Origin: Neckera pumila
Lineage: Eukaryota > Streptophyta > Bryopsida > Hypnales > Neckeraceae
Reading direction: 5' to 3'
Assembly: GCA_963969595.1 (NCBI GenBank)
Contig: OZ018411.1
Location: forward strand, 29,399,445-29,463,444
Length of the DNA stretch: 64,000 nt
A program made the translations under genes and the position numbers. This document shows positions 21,347-31,925 of this stretch, piece by piece. How positions within the stretch are numbered: the first letter of the stretch is position 1; every line of letters starts with the position of its first letter. The notes under the pieces were generated by a model. That model was given only the letters and a program-made list of their open reading frames with translations, did no database searches and was not told the origin of the DNA.

Positions 21347-22761
21347 GACCATCTGCAATGCAACCGGCACCTTGCACAATATTGGCACTGTGCAAGGTGG
21401 ACAAGAGTTTTGATTTAACCCCTAGAGGACCGGTTGTCCCCTCGGGGGACAATTTGGGTCCGGGCAGGTTCCTACAATCTCAATTTTTAGTAATATTTTT
21501 TGGGATTTTTTGAGGTTGTGTATTTTTGCGAGATCTTTGCGAATATATAATTTTTATTTTAATTCATGCCTGGGAGCAAAAGTTATGGCACAATAAGTAA
21601 AAATGGAATTTTGCGGGCAGCCCAAAAAAAATCACAAAAAGTCAAAATAATTCTTTTCAAATTTTTGACTCAAAGATTATATTTTTGTCTACATGTGAAG
21701 CTTTGTTTCATTCAATTTGGACTAATAATGAGAAAGTTATGGACAATCTTAGTTTTTCGGGCAATCTAAGCATCTTCTTGAAAAAATAAGTTGTAGAATT
21801 CATTTTTGAATGCAATTTTTAGAATTTTTCAAAAAAATTTGTTAGACAGGGTTAGACTTTCTTGCTAGAACAATCTCACCATTGAGATTATTGTGATTCA
21901 ATTCCATCTAAAAGCTATTAACAATTTAGTTTTTTCTTCAATCTTGAACCCACTTCTACTTAACAATTTTTTAATGAGTGAAAACTAAGTGATTTTTTTC
22001 CTAAATTTTTTTGGTAGATTTTCAACTCAACTACTTAACATAAATAAATAGAAAATCGAAATCAGTAGTGCAAAAAATTTGAACTAAAAAGATTCAAAGC
22101 CAAAAAATCTAGTGAAGCAAGGTGGAAAAAAAGTTGTTTTCTTCACTTTAAATGCATCTATCTCGCAATCTAAGTGGTCAAAGTTTCTGAAATTTCTTCC
22201 ACATATTCATATACTAGTCAAGTACAAGATCTTACGGTTGGATATGAAAAAAAAGCAATTTTTTAAACTCTTTTCTCTTTGCAATAGAAATGACAGTTTT
22301 GAATGGGTTTTGGTAGGAAAATCAACTCGGTCCTTTAGGGGTTAAAATTGTGCTCCAATGCAATCGGTATGGAGACCTTCACTTTCTTGGTCTCGGTATG
22401 GGACCCCCCGGGATCAGCATATTTTGTCATTTTGCCAACCCCGGCAAAACTCTCGGCAAGTTGATTGATGGGAGTAATCATGACAAAAAGTGGTAGTAGC
22501 CAATGGATGCCAAAGAAAAATTTATTGGTATATGCGCTAATCAATTCAACCTTCCTTGTTTCCATAAAAAGTCCTTTCTTTAATGTTAATTCTTTTCTTC
22601 CTTTCTTTTTATAATATCGTAAAGTCCATTTGACGTTTGGATGCCGTCTTTGTATTGGGGCAAATTTTCCAAAGAAAGAATCGATATTTAAGAGGCCTTG
22701 TGGAATGGCCCGCGATGTACTGTTACATGGTCTTTTTGCCGTTGTTGCATTGCAGATGGTC
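21347..22761. mobile_element. PIF/Harbinger-like MITE, interrupted by family A
   Basis: The ends are GACCATCTGCAATGCAAC and its exact complement, 18 bp. TAA at 21344-21346 and 22762-22764 flank it and are shared with the neighbouring elements. Without the nested family A copy plus one TTAA it is about 488 bp, matching the 484-bp counterpart at 61658-62141. Confidence 0.85.
21419..22341 (+). mobile_element. Family A element, 923 bp, with known empty site
   Basis: TTAA at 21415-21418 and 22342-22345. The left end is CCCCTAGAGGACCGGTTG with TGTCCCCTCGGGGGACA just inside; the right end is CGGTCCTTTAGGGG. In the right arm the uninterrupted site reads GAGTTTTGATTTAAAATTG in complement (around 62071-62074), with a single TTAA. 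Thus the element lies precisely between duplicated TTAA, as expected for piggyBac-type transposition. The terminal 13-14 bp are near-perfect inverted repeats. Confidence 0.9.
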
Positions 22762-22764
22762 TAA

Positions 22765-23305
22765 GAGCATCTCCACCGGGGCACACCATAGTGCCCTTGT
22801 CTAACATGTGACGTGCCCACAAGCCCGAGTGGCACCTTTCTCTTAGCCTTCCACCTAGGTTGAACATTCCGCGTGAGCCGGATTGATTGTTTCTTTTTGG
22901 GTTTTTAATGGTCACCTTCCTTTTATAAAAAAACAAAAAACATGTGACGTGCCCGAAAGATTTTTAGTGCCCCACGAGTAGCAGCCTTTAGCATTTGTCA
23001 ACTTCGGCCACTTGAAATTTTTGTCCAAGCACTCCATCTTCCCATATCTCCCACTTTTGATTTCTAGCACGCTATGACACAAAGAGCTTTCAAGAAAGCA
23101 CCTTTTTACTAATTTAGTAGCTCTACACAAATGAGGGGGCTCCAAATTCTAAAGTCATTAATGAACTGCCTTGAAAAATGGATTGTAGTGTGTTTGCATC
23201 CTATTTCCGATGGGGGCCTGGAAATGAGGTAGGGCCTGTCTAATGACTGACACATGCCACAGCACACATTCCAAAAAAATATTTGGAGAACCGGTGGAGA
23301 TGCTC
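22765..23305. mobile_element. TAA-flanked MITE, 541 bp, GAGCATCTCCACCGG ends
   Basis: The ends GAGCATCTCCACCGG and its exact complement are bounded by TAA at 22762-22764 and 23306-23308. The GAGCATCTCC terminus is common in plant MITEs of the PIF/Harbinger type (from memory). Its counterpart at 61114-61654 is the same length. Confidence 0.85.
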
Positions 23306-23308
23306 TAA

Positions 23309-23510
23309 GGGCCCCTTATATGTATCGGTGGGTGGGAGCGGTCAACAATGCCAAAACATAGAAGGCACTTATATGTTCCTTCTACAGTGTGAGATACACC
23401 AGAATTGGTAGAACTCTCCTCCTCCCTCCACGCTTGCTGATCAATCAGGGGTACTGTGTTTGTCTTCTAGTTGCTTTTTCTGCCCTCCGGGCTAGCATGT
23501 AAGCCCGCCT
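23309..23510. mobile_element. Possible fifth TAA-bounded element, weak ends
   Basis: The 202-bp interval lies exactly between TAA at 23306-23308 and 23511-23513. Its ends, GGGCCCCTTATATGTA and complement AGGCGGGCTTACATGCTA, are only loosely alike, so it may be an eroded MITE or simply the original spacer. The counterpart is 60908-61110. Confidence 0.4.
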
Positions 23511-23513
23511 TAA

Positions 23514-23925
23514 GGGCCTATTTGCATGCAGTATCCAACCGAAGGTGGAGCTCCAGGCGCCAAACTGGAGGCACTGCTCCAGGTTGGGTGGATGCTTTCA
23601 GATGGGCACCGCAACTCCAAACAAAAAATCCACTTTTTTTTATTAATGTTTGGAATTATATGGCATGTGGCAACCAATGAATGACTTGAAACACGGAGAT
23701 AACCAATGAATGACGTGATACAACAAGAAAAGTGGAGGATACTTTAAGAAAGTAGTAAGCTGGATTGATGGGGGAAGAGAATGGGCTTGCATGTCCTATA
23801 ATCAAGGTGGGTTGAGAAAAGTCGAGACCAGAGCTCCACATCAGAGATCGGATTTCGTATTTCTCCATGCAAACCTCCCCGGGCCCAGTTGGAGGTCCGA
23901 TCCGGTTCAGCCTACGAACAGGCCC
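23514..23925. mobile_element. Tourist-like MITE, 412 bp, TAA duplication
   Basis: The left end GGGCCTATTTGCATGCAG and complement of the right end GGGCCTGTTCGTAGGCTG resemble the GGGCCTGTTTG terminus of Tourist/PIF elements. TAA lies at 23511-23513 and 23926-23928. The counterpart at 60495-60904 is 410 bp. Confidence 0.85.
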
Positions 23926-24705
23926 TAACATGGGCAGTAGGTGAGCCCTGGCTTCTTTTGCTTCTCCATAGCTCGCGCGCCAAACGGGAAAAAATGCCCA
24001 CTTGCATCAGAATTTGAAGAATACACGGGGAAATGGTGAACTTTGCATATGGCTTGCCAAAGGCTCTGACCACCTTTTTTCAACCCAATTTCAAGGCACT
24101 GACAATCCTTCTCACCCCATCTTTGAGGCACATCTGCACATATCCCATTTGACCCTCAAATTTTTTTTCACAAATAATTTTAATCTCAATAAAGTTTCCT
24201 TTACTTGTGTGAAAAAGTTGAAAAGTAAGGCATTTCTCAACGAGAATAAAGTTTCCTTTATTTGTGCCTAGAAAATTGGAATAAATGCTTTTTCACCTTT
24301 GTTGAGTTGAAAGAAGGAAGAGAAGTTTACTATATACACATGGAGTGGTAGGAGGTAGAGCAAACAATGTGGGAAATGTAAACTAGATGTAGTAGGAGCT
24401 CAACCACTCTTAGTTTTTTCTAAAGTAGGAATTGTGTTAGAATTAAAGTTTTAGACCTCATTTAGGCATAGTAGAATAGCTTTTTCTAAAAACCTTTGAA
24501 CTGAGAAAAGTTGGTAAATCAAGTTAAATTTCATCTTCAAAAATCTGTTTGAGATTTCAAGCCTCCAATCAAAAGTTATGGACAAATTTCAAAGAGAATG
24601 TTTGAAAATAGCAAAAAAAATTCCCTTCCAATCCCACTTTGAAACTTGTCCATAACTTTTGATGGAGGCTCAAAATCTCAAATGGATTTTTGGAGATGAA
24701 ATTTA

Positions 24706-25969
24706 CCCTGTAAAGTCCCATTGTCCCCCTGTATGACAAAATGGATTTTGGGCAGGCTACTACGGCTTCAATATTCATTATTATTTTGTGAAACTTTTTG
24801 TGAAGATAGAAAAACACATTAGCCTTATGGAAATATAATCACTAGAAGAAAACTGCATTCTACTTGACAAAAATTGCATTATAAATGTCAAATCTGCGTT
24901 TTACTTGACAGAAACTGCGTTATACTCAATAAAACAATGTCAAGTAGTTTTTGTTGAGTCAACAAAATAGTATCATGTAGTTTTTGTTGGGTTCTCCATT
25001 TGTAATGCAGAATTCTGCTTTTCAAGGTTTCAGCACAGAACTTGACAAGTAAAACGCAAATTTTTGACAAGTGAAACGCATAATTTTGTGTTTGAAATGC
25101 AGAATTCTGCGTTATAAATGGAGAACTCAACAAAAACTACTTGATGCTGTTTTGTTAAGTAGAACGCAGTTTTTTTCTCGTGAATTTTAATTTCAATCAA
25201 TGCCCGGAAGCAAAAGTTGTGGCACAAAAGGTCCTTTTTCTTGGTACAGCGGGCATGATTATTCTCACACAAAAATTAAAAAAAATTAAAAAAAATTATT
25301 TTTCATAGATTGTAATTTTATCTGTATGGAAAGCTTTGATTCATTCCATTTGGATTTGTTATGTGAAAGTTATGGACAATCTTATTTTTTGGGCAATTAG
25401 AGCATCTTGTTGAAAAAATATCTTGTAAGACTCATTTTTGAATGCAATTTTCACAATTTTTCAAAAAAACTTGTTTGACAAGGTTAAGATTGCTTGCTAA
25501 AACAATCTCACCATTGGAATTATAGTGTTTTCATCCCATCTTAGAGCTATTGATGATTTAGTTTTTCTTTCAATCTTGGACCTACTTCTACTTAATAATT
25601 TTTTAAAGAATGAAAATCAAGTACATTTTTTTGAGTTTTTTTTCCTAGATTCTCAACTCAATTATTCAATGAAAAAAAAATTAAATTCAAATTTTGTAGA
25701 GCAATTTCTTTTTACAAATGGCGATCAAAGTCATCTGAATTTGCAAGTTAGTGTTCAAAAAATAAAAAATTTTCAACTTTGAATGCTAATATCTTCTAAT
25801 ATGTATGGTCAAACTTTATGAATTTTTTATTACGTATTTGAGATAAGTTAAGTACAAGATCCTACAGTTAGTTCTAAAAAATATACTTTTTTTCTTTTTT
25901 TTATGAACGCAGTAGAACTGGCAGTTTGGAGTTGTTTTTGACAGAAAAAAGGCCTTGGGGCTTCAGGGA
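24706..25969 (+). mobile_element. Family A element carrying a nested CACTA-like MITE
   Basis: It interrupts the foldback sequence GATGAAATTTAACTTG. The left junction is ATTTA|CCCTG (one A of TTAA lost) and the right junction is GGGA|TTAACTTG. Total length is 1264 bp; minus the 343-bp nested MITE and its 3-bp duplication this is 918 bp, the family norm. The ends are CCCTGTAAAGTCCC and GGGGCTTCAGGGA. Confidence 0.75.
24840..25182. mobile_element. CACTA-like MITE, 343 bp, AAT duplication
   Basis: It starts CACTAGAAGAAAACTGC and ends GCAGTTTTTTTCTCGTG, with AAT on both sides (24837-24839, 25183-25185), a 3-bp duplication as in CACTA elements. Internally it folds back through repeats of AACAAAAACTACTTGA and AATGCAGAATTCTGC. 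The breakpoint of the large inverted duplication falls inside it: the right arm has only part of it. Confidence 0.7.
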
Positions 25970-26510
25970 TTAACTTGATTTAACAACTTTTCTTGATTCA
26001 AATCTTTTTGGAAAGAGCTATTCTACTATGCCTAAATGTGGTTTGAAATTTTAATTCTAATCTAAACTTCTACTTTGGAAAAAACTATGACTATAAGTGG
26101 TTGAGCTCCTACTACATCTAGTTTACATTTCCCATATGGATTGCTCTACTTCCTATCAGCCCATGTGTATGGAGTAGACTTCTCTTTCGTCTTACAACTC
26201 AACAAAGGTGAAAAAGCATTTATCCCAATTTTCTAGACACAAATAAAGGAGACTTTATTGAGGTCCAAATTACTCGTGAAAATATTTGAGGGTCAAATGG
26301 GGTATGTGCCTCAAAGATGGGTGAGAAGGACTGTCAATGCCTCGAAATTGGGTTGAAAAAGGTAGTCAGAGTTTTTGGCGCACCACGCACAAGGCTCTCC
26401 ATTTCCTCGTATATTCTTCAAATTTTGGCGCGGTCGGGCATTTTTCTCCGTTTGGCGCGTCAGCTGTGGGGAAGCAAATGAAGCCAAAGTCCACCCACTA
26501 CCCGTATTAG

Positions 26511-26689
26511 GCCCCTTGGCGCCCTGCTGTAGGGGCGCTCTAAGGGCATTGCCACCGCAGAGTTGTCAAAGAGGGGCGCCAAGTGGAGTTTTGGTGAGTG
26601 GATTTGAAGAGTGGAGATTTACCACTCCTCCTCTGCCCCACAGCTAATGCACCAAACACAAACACCAAATATGTAATGAGTGCCAAATA
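26511..26689. other. GC-rich junction between two foldbacks
   Basis: It contains GGCGCCCTGC and AGAGGGGCGCC stretches with short inverted repeats; no gene is seen. Confidence 0.4.
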
Positions 26690-27480
26690 TTTAATAAAAA
26701 AGATTTTGGTGGTTTTAAAATTAAACTCAATTTTTTTTTACTTCGTTCATTGAACACTAGATCACATTGTTTCAAAGGCATTTCCAACTTAGTTTGTATT
26801 TTTGAACTAATAGAGAAGCTCACTATATATACATGGAGTGGTAGGAGGTAGAACAAACAATGTGGGATAAATAAATTAGATATAATAGGAGCTCCACCAC
26901 TCATAGTATATTCAAAAGTAAGGATTGTGTTAAAAGTGAATTTCAGACTTCATTTTGGCATAGTAGAATAACCTTTTTCAAAATACTTTGGACTAAGAAA
27001 AGTTGGAGAATCAAGTTAAATTTTCATTTCCAACCCCACTCTGAAATTTGTCTATAACTTTTGATTGGAGACTCAAAAGTTCATACGGATTTTTGGAGAT
27101 GAAATTTAACTTGATCCTCCAACTTTATTTAGTTCAAAGTTGTTTGGAAAAAATTATTCTACTATGCCTAAATGAGGTGTGAAATTCTACTATCAACACA
27201 ATTCTTACTTTTGAATAAACTATGAGTGGTGGAGTTCCTACTACATCTAATTTACTTATCCCACATTGTTTGTTCTACCTCCTACCACCCCATGTGTATA
27301 TAGTGAGCTACTCATATTACTTGGAATTCAACAAAAGTTGAAAATATTTACATTCCAATTTTGATAGACACAAATAAAGAAGTTTTTTTTGTAGTTAAAT
27401 GTATTTTTTTCCTTTCTTTTTCATACAAATGAAGGGAATTTTATGGTAGATAAACTCTTTTAATTACATTTGAGTGCCAA
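26690..27480. mobile_element. Second family C foldback element
   Basis: The clearest arms are 26813-27045 and 27085-27312. Shared segments include CCTACTACATCTAATTTACT, GTTTGTTCTACCTCCTACCA and CATGTGTATATAGTGAGCT (complement in the left arm). The loop is about 40 bp. It abuts the first foldback. Confidence 0.75.
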
Positions 27481-28204
27481 TTGGGGACGTCAGTACCTCA
27501 AAGTCAAGGTAAAAAGTGTATTGCTCAAAAGCAATTAGCAATTTGGTAGCAAAATAGCAATTTCATCCACTTAAAAGCAAGAATATTTGGCCAAATATTT
27601 CTTAAGAAAAAAAAAATAGCTTTTGACCAAAATTTTGCTAAAAAATACACACACTGCGTCTGCCCCTCCCAGTCAATCCGGTATGGTCCTTGTCTGTCAT
27701 GTGTCTCTTGGTTTCCCGTCATGCCGCTTGATAGGTTTGTAAGTTATTGTGCCTCTTCAAAATGGAATTTGTTTCATTTGTTTCAAAAAACAAATGGTCA
27801 ATTATGCTACCACTAAGGTAGAGCCACCCATTCCCAACCTACAGATGCGTGTATTTCTAACCATGCTTAGAATGTTTTGTTTTTTCCTTTTCAAGGTTGG
27901 AACTAATAAGTACATAACACATGTCCCAAGTTGTAAGAAAGAAAGCAGGAAATAATGATTAGGAAAAAAATTATTGAATGATCAGAATTGGAACAGTCTA
28001 GACATTGGTCATGGATCTGGAGCACTTTTTGCCTCTCAAAATTCATAGTAATTTTAGTTCAAGCGATAAAATTACCAAATCTTTTGCAATCCTTGTCCTT
28101 TCTATTGATATACCTCTGAAAATATTTGCTTTGCCTTCACCACTCCACATCATGTTGGAATTCTTTATTTGGTCAATTATGGGTAACTCTACTTTAGTTG
28201 TATT
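27481..28204. other. AT-rich DNA, nothing recognised
   Basis: Short frames only; no terminal repeats seen. Confidence 0.55.
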
Positions 28205-28496
28205 CATTAGAAGAGATTTTGGGGCATTGGAGGGTCGTTTTAGGCCCGTTCCCAAATCTGGCCAGATCTAAAAATAGACGATACGGGCTGTTAGGATTTT
28301 TTTTTTCAAAAAAAAAAAAAAAAAAAAAATTCTCCCAAATATCATTTCCAGCAAAAAAAACATTTCTTTTCGAAAATGACATGGCACTCTCTCGACCACA
28401 TCAGCCCAGCAGCTTTTTTGCGTTCTACAACGTGAAAACACTGCAGGAACGTAGGATAACTCGCGGGCTCTTGGAGGCTGCAAATCTCTTCTAATG
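28205..28496. mobile_element. CATTAGA-ended MITE, 292 bp
   Basis: The ends are CATTAGAAGAGATTT and the complement AAATCTCTTCTAATG. The core has GCCCGTTCCCAAATCTGGCC and CTCTCGACCACATCAGCCC, shared with 29120-29408 and 45916-46147. An adjacent T10/A22 run sits at about 28299-28329. No convincing target duplication was found. Confidence 0.7.
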
Positions 28497-29119
28497 CATG
28501 AAAGCGTCAGAGTGGTCAAATGCCCTCTGAAATCCCACTTTTAACCCCTAAATGCCCAAGGTCTTGCTTGAGCTTCTAGGAATTTGCTCTAAATTGAACC
28601 AAAAGCCAACATTTCAATAAGATGTATCAATTTTTTTTTAATTGTAACCTTACAAATTCAAACTAGACATGTTAGAGACCACAAAGGAAAAAAAAACATA
28701 ACAATATCGCGTATGGATTGATCGATTATAATGTTTGATTATAAGGGGGTTAAAACTGTGAAAATAATTTGAAGTCTTTCAATCCTCTTTTTACATGTCA
28801 AGTCTTAAAATCGGTCACCAAAACATATGAAGTGAAAGGGTATAGCATACATAATACTAATCAATTTACGGCTTTTCAAAATCTACACTTCAATTCTTTT
28901 AATTGAATTTCTAATGTGCTTTTTTCTCCAAGATCTATTGTATTTGAGGTTCATTTCTAAGATCCTTCAACACTAAAAAATCAAGATTTGCAATGGACAC
29001 CCTTGCACAAATCATAGAAAAATCATAATCATTTATTTTTATAATTGAATTTTTGATGCTAAAAATAGACTTCAAAAAGGATTTTTTTAAATATAAACGT
29101 TCTAAAAATAGTGAATTGG
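28497..29119. other. Intergenic with a family A terminus fragment
   Basis: TTAA at 28541-28544 followed by CCCCTAAATGCCCAAGG is a lone TTAA-type end. The rest is AT-rich with no gene. Confidence 0.45.
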
Positions 29120-29408
29120 CATTAGATGACATTTGAGGCCTCTAAAAGATTGTCAGTTATCCTGCATTCCTGCAATGTTTCCAAACTGTGGGAACGCAGG
29201 ATGCCTGCTAGCTGATGTGGCCGAGACTATACCACATCATTTAAAAAAATAATAATAATAATATTTTTTTGCTTAAAATGATATTTGGGGGGAAAAAAAA
29301 TTTTGAAATTCTTTTTTTTTGACAGCCTGTATAGGCTGTTTACAAAATCGGGCCAGATTTGGGAACGGGCTTGAAATGGCCTCATGTGCCTTCAAATGTT
29401 ATCTAATG
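29120..29408. mobile_element. CATTAGA-ended MITE, 289 bp
   Basis: The left end CATTAGATGACATTTGAGG and the complement of the right end, CATTAGATAACATTTGAAGG, form the terminal inverted repeat. Internally it has GATGTGGCCGAGACTATACC and GGGCCAGATTTGGGAACGGG. Confidence 0.7.
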
Positions 29409-30236
29409 TTATTTTTGGTTAGGCTAGAAGAAAATATTGCCCAACTAGCACACACTTCAAAGGTAGGGCTGCAAAAAAATTGCTCAACACCTCTAAGAGA
29501 TTGATACATTTTGTCACAACGTAGAATTGTCTTGGCCTAAATTACCACATAACTTTACACAAGGTAGCCTAGTTTCTTTAATCAACCCATGACAATCATC
29601 GAACATTTTCATCCCAAAAAAATTAAAATAGAACTTGTTTGTTACTATAATGAAACTATATATTGCCACCTGACTTACTATTCCATAAAAAAAAAGGGGT
29701 TATTATGGACCCAACCTGCTACTACCAAAAAAGAAGGAGTTGTTATGGGCCCATCTTTCTAAAATAGGAGGCTCAAAAACCACTCATCTAAGGGCTGACC
29801 CACCTTTTTCATGTATTTTCTTCAATAGAAAATTTTTTAGCTCATTTTTTAGATAAAAAAAACATAGATGTAGAATCTAATGACAAGCAATTTCATATTT
29901 TTCTAAGCATTATTATTGAATTACTTATGAATTTTCAAAGGAGTTGCAAATAAAGCACCTATTTATGATCCTAGGTCTTTCATAAGCTAATCACTTGGAG
30001 TTCATAAAGAGAAATGGGAAAAGCAAGGAGAATGATTGGCTCTTGCACAGAATAGTACTTATTTCCTTAATCCATTCAATGACTATTGAGGTCAATTTAA
30101 GGACCACCTCATGTCCACTTCAATGCCAAATGTAGGGGGATTCTAAGGTAGAAACATCCAAAAGTGTTTCTATTCCAGTTCTTATATCCTAGACTACCAC
30201 CAAATGCGTCTCTAGATTTCCATTAATATGTCCTTT
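29409..30236. other. AT-rich DNA, nothing recognised
   Basis: No gene, array or terminal repeat was noticed. Confidence 0.55.
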
Positions 30237-30447
30237 AAATTTTTTTTGCTGTCTCCCAATTTCCAAGCTGTTTAGGTCATCATTTTTGTTCCCGGGCACC
30301 AATTGAGAAAACATTTATATTCCCACAAAGCTAATCAATTTTTTTATCTTCAAAAAAAATGTCAAAAAATTAGGAAATTTTTTCAGCTCGTAGGTAATTG
30401 CCTGAAATTCCCATTTGTCCCCCGAAGGAACAATGGTCCTTTAGGGA
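30237..30447 (-). mobile_element. Family A fragment, one end preserved
   Basis: It ends CAATGGTCCTTTAGGGA followed by TTAA at 30448-30451, with TGTCCCCCGAAGGAACA just inside. It matches about the last 210 bp of 46176-47091. The other end is missing. Confidence 0.6.
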
Positions 30448-30459
30448 TTAAGATAGGCT

Positions 30460-30610
30460 TTCTACTTGTTTTGTTTATTTGTTTGTCATGGTGAGGTCTT
30501 CTGGACCGCATGTCCCCCAATTGCGTTCTTGGTACCATTGGAAAGCCTTTGGTGAGGAGGGATGCACATGCTTTGTTTCGTGACATTTGGACATATGGAA
30601 TTTTTTATTT
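30460..30610 (+). repeat. Family G repeat fragment
   Basis: It matches the reverse complement of 6690-6855 through a TTGGTACCATTGGAAAG and GAGGAGGGATGCAC series. It contains a TTTGTTTATTTGTTTG simple stretch. Confidence 0.5.
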
Positions 30611-30850
30611 GCCACAAACTTGCTTTTTTGCAAAATCTGAATTCATATTTGCAATCAAAGGCCCTGAATTAGCTAGGAGGGCTAGTAAGTATCCCAAGAC
30701 AGGGCTCAAATATAGGGAGCTTTTTTTTACTTTTATCCTCGAGAACCCCAAATTACACTGCTGGGCCAGCAAAGGATGGCACGATTTAACATGTTTCCCT
30801 ATTACCACCAAAAAAAACAATACAGAAAGGGCACGTCGGTCCTTCCAGGG
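30611..30850 (+). repeat. Family D repeat fragment
   Basis: It carries the family D signature ATTCATATTTGCAATCAAAGGCCC and lies next to family H, as in the 13.6 kb copy but with H in opposite orientation. Confidence 0.5.
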
Positions 30851-31925
30851 TCAGTCCCCGTCCTAAGGTAGGGTTGTGGACTTCAGAATCCACCAAAGTT
30901 TGCACTTTGTACCGACTGGATCTCTTCCTCAGCTCCGTGCGAGCGAGCAGTCTCCGTGCCATTCCCCGCAGCTAAGCTTAGTTTCAGACTTGGACTGCTG
31001 GAGCGCGTTGCCGCAGGGCCTTGATCGAGCCAGGTTCGTCGACTCTCGATGCAGCTTCTCCTTCTCTTGATCGATCTAGCTCGAAACCTCTCTTCTTTTG
31101 ACTCCTTCAGCAAGCGGACAGTCTACTAGGTGAAATTCTCTGAAATTTCTTCATCACATTGTTTTGCTAGTCTTGTGCAAGATCTTACGGTTAGATATCC
31201 AAAAAAAACAATTTATAAATTTTTTTCCTCCTTGCAATAGAAATGGCAGAGCGAAAGACTTCATTTTTGCACCAAGTGTTCTACGCTATGGAGCTATTTT
31301 TCATACACACAAAGGATAAATAGTGTCAAGAGGAGATGAAATTCTGATTATCTATACCAAGAGTCCTCCTTCTAGCTCTTTTTTGTAAGCTTAGTTTTGT
31401 CCTGACATTTCCTTTGTCTGTGCTCGTTTCTCTTCATTGCTCGTTTCTCTTCAGTCTCCGTGCCATTTCCCGCAGCTAAGCTTAGTTTCAGACTTGGACT
31501 GCTGGAGCGCGTTGCCGCAGGGCCTGATCGAGCCAGGTTCGTCGACTCTCGATGCAGCTTCTCCTTCTCTTGATCTAGCTCGAAACCTCTCTTCTTTTTA
31601 CTCCTTCAGCAAGCGGACAGTCTAGTAGGTGAAATTCTCTGAAATTTCTTCAACACATTGTTATGCTAGTCTTGAATGGCACGGAGCGAGCAGTCTCCGT
31701 GCCATTCCCCGCAGCTAAGCTTAGTTTCAGACTTGGACTGCTGGAGCACATTACCGCTGGGCCTTGATCGAGCCAGGTTCATCGACTCTCGATGCAGCTT
31801 CTCCTTCTCTTGATCGAGCTAGCTCGAAATCTCTCTTCTTTTGACTCCTTCAGCAAGCGGATAATCTAGCTTGAAATCTCTTTCCTTCTTTTTGCTCCTT
31901 CAGCAAGCGGACAATCTAGCTTGAA
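30851..31925 (-). repeat. Family H tandem array
   Basis: Three long units at about 30886-31126, 31450-31620 and 31676-31862, with a short fourth piece to about 31920, repeat the block CCGCAGCTAAGCTTAGTTTC ... GACTCCTTCAGCAAGCGGAC. The first unit includes a longer left part (ACTTTGTACCGACTGGATC). They are reverse-oriented copies of 13386-13622. A 76-codon minus-strand frame in unit 1 is almost the same as that at 13395-13625 but is broken in the later units, so the array is probably a non-coding repeat, perhaps derived from a gene fragment. Confidence 0.7.

Larger units (their letters stand above)
18332..25030 (+). repeat. Left arm of a large inverted duplication
   Basis: This segment is collinear, in inverted orientation, with 59355-64000. 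Matching landmarks include the 82-codon stretch at 24569-24817 (identical translation at 59603-59851), the MITEs at 22765-23305 and 23514-23925 (61114-61654 and 60495-60904), and the left edge at 18332, which pairs with the last bases of the window. Identity looks very high, mostly single-base changes. The arm is longer than its partner because of two insertions present here and a deletion in the partner. The duplication must extend past the window end. Confidence 0.85.
23935..26510. mobile_element. Large foldback element (family C), interrupted
   Basis: The left arm is about 23935-24590. The right arm is 24640-24705 continued at 25974-26500 after an inserted family A copy. Both arms carry GGGCAGTAGGTG / CACCCACTACCC ends, the CTACTACATCTAGTTTACAT core and a TGTGTATATAGTA or related TATATA motif. 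The centre is an inverted TCCATAACTTTTGAT pair. It has no coding capacity. Other members are at 26690-27480 and 59722-60490, and a more distant relative is at 37926-39287. Confidence 0.75.

Noticed and set aside
24569..24817. An 82-codon frame whose translation is identical at 59603-59851
   Set aside because: Both lie in the arms of the inverted duplication, within the centre of a foldback and an element end; identity comes from recent duplication, not from selection on a protein.
31437..31920. Long terminal repeats of a retrotransposon in the family H copies
   Set aside because: The copies are in immediate tandem, lack TG...CA ends, primer-binding and polypurine sites, and have no internal coding region.
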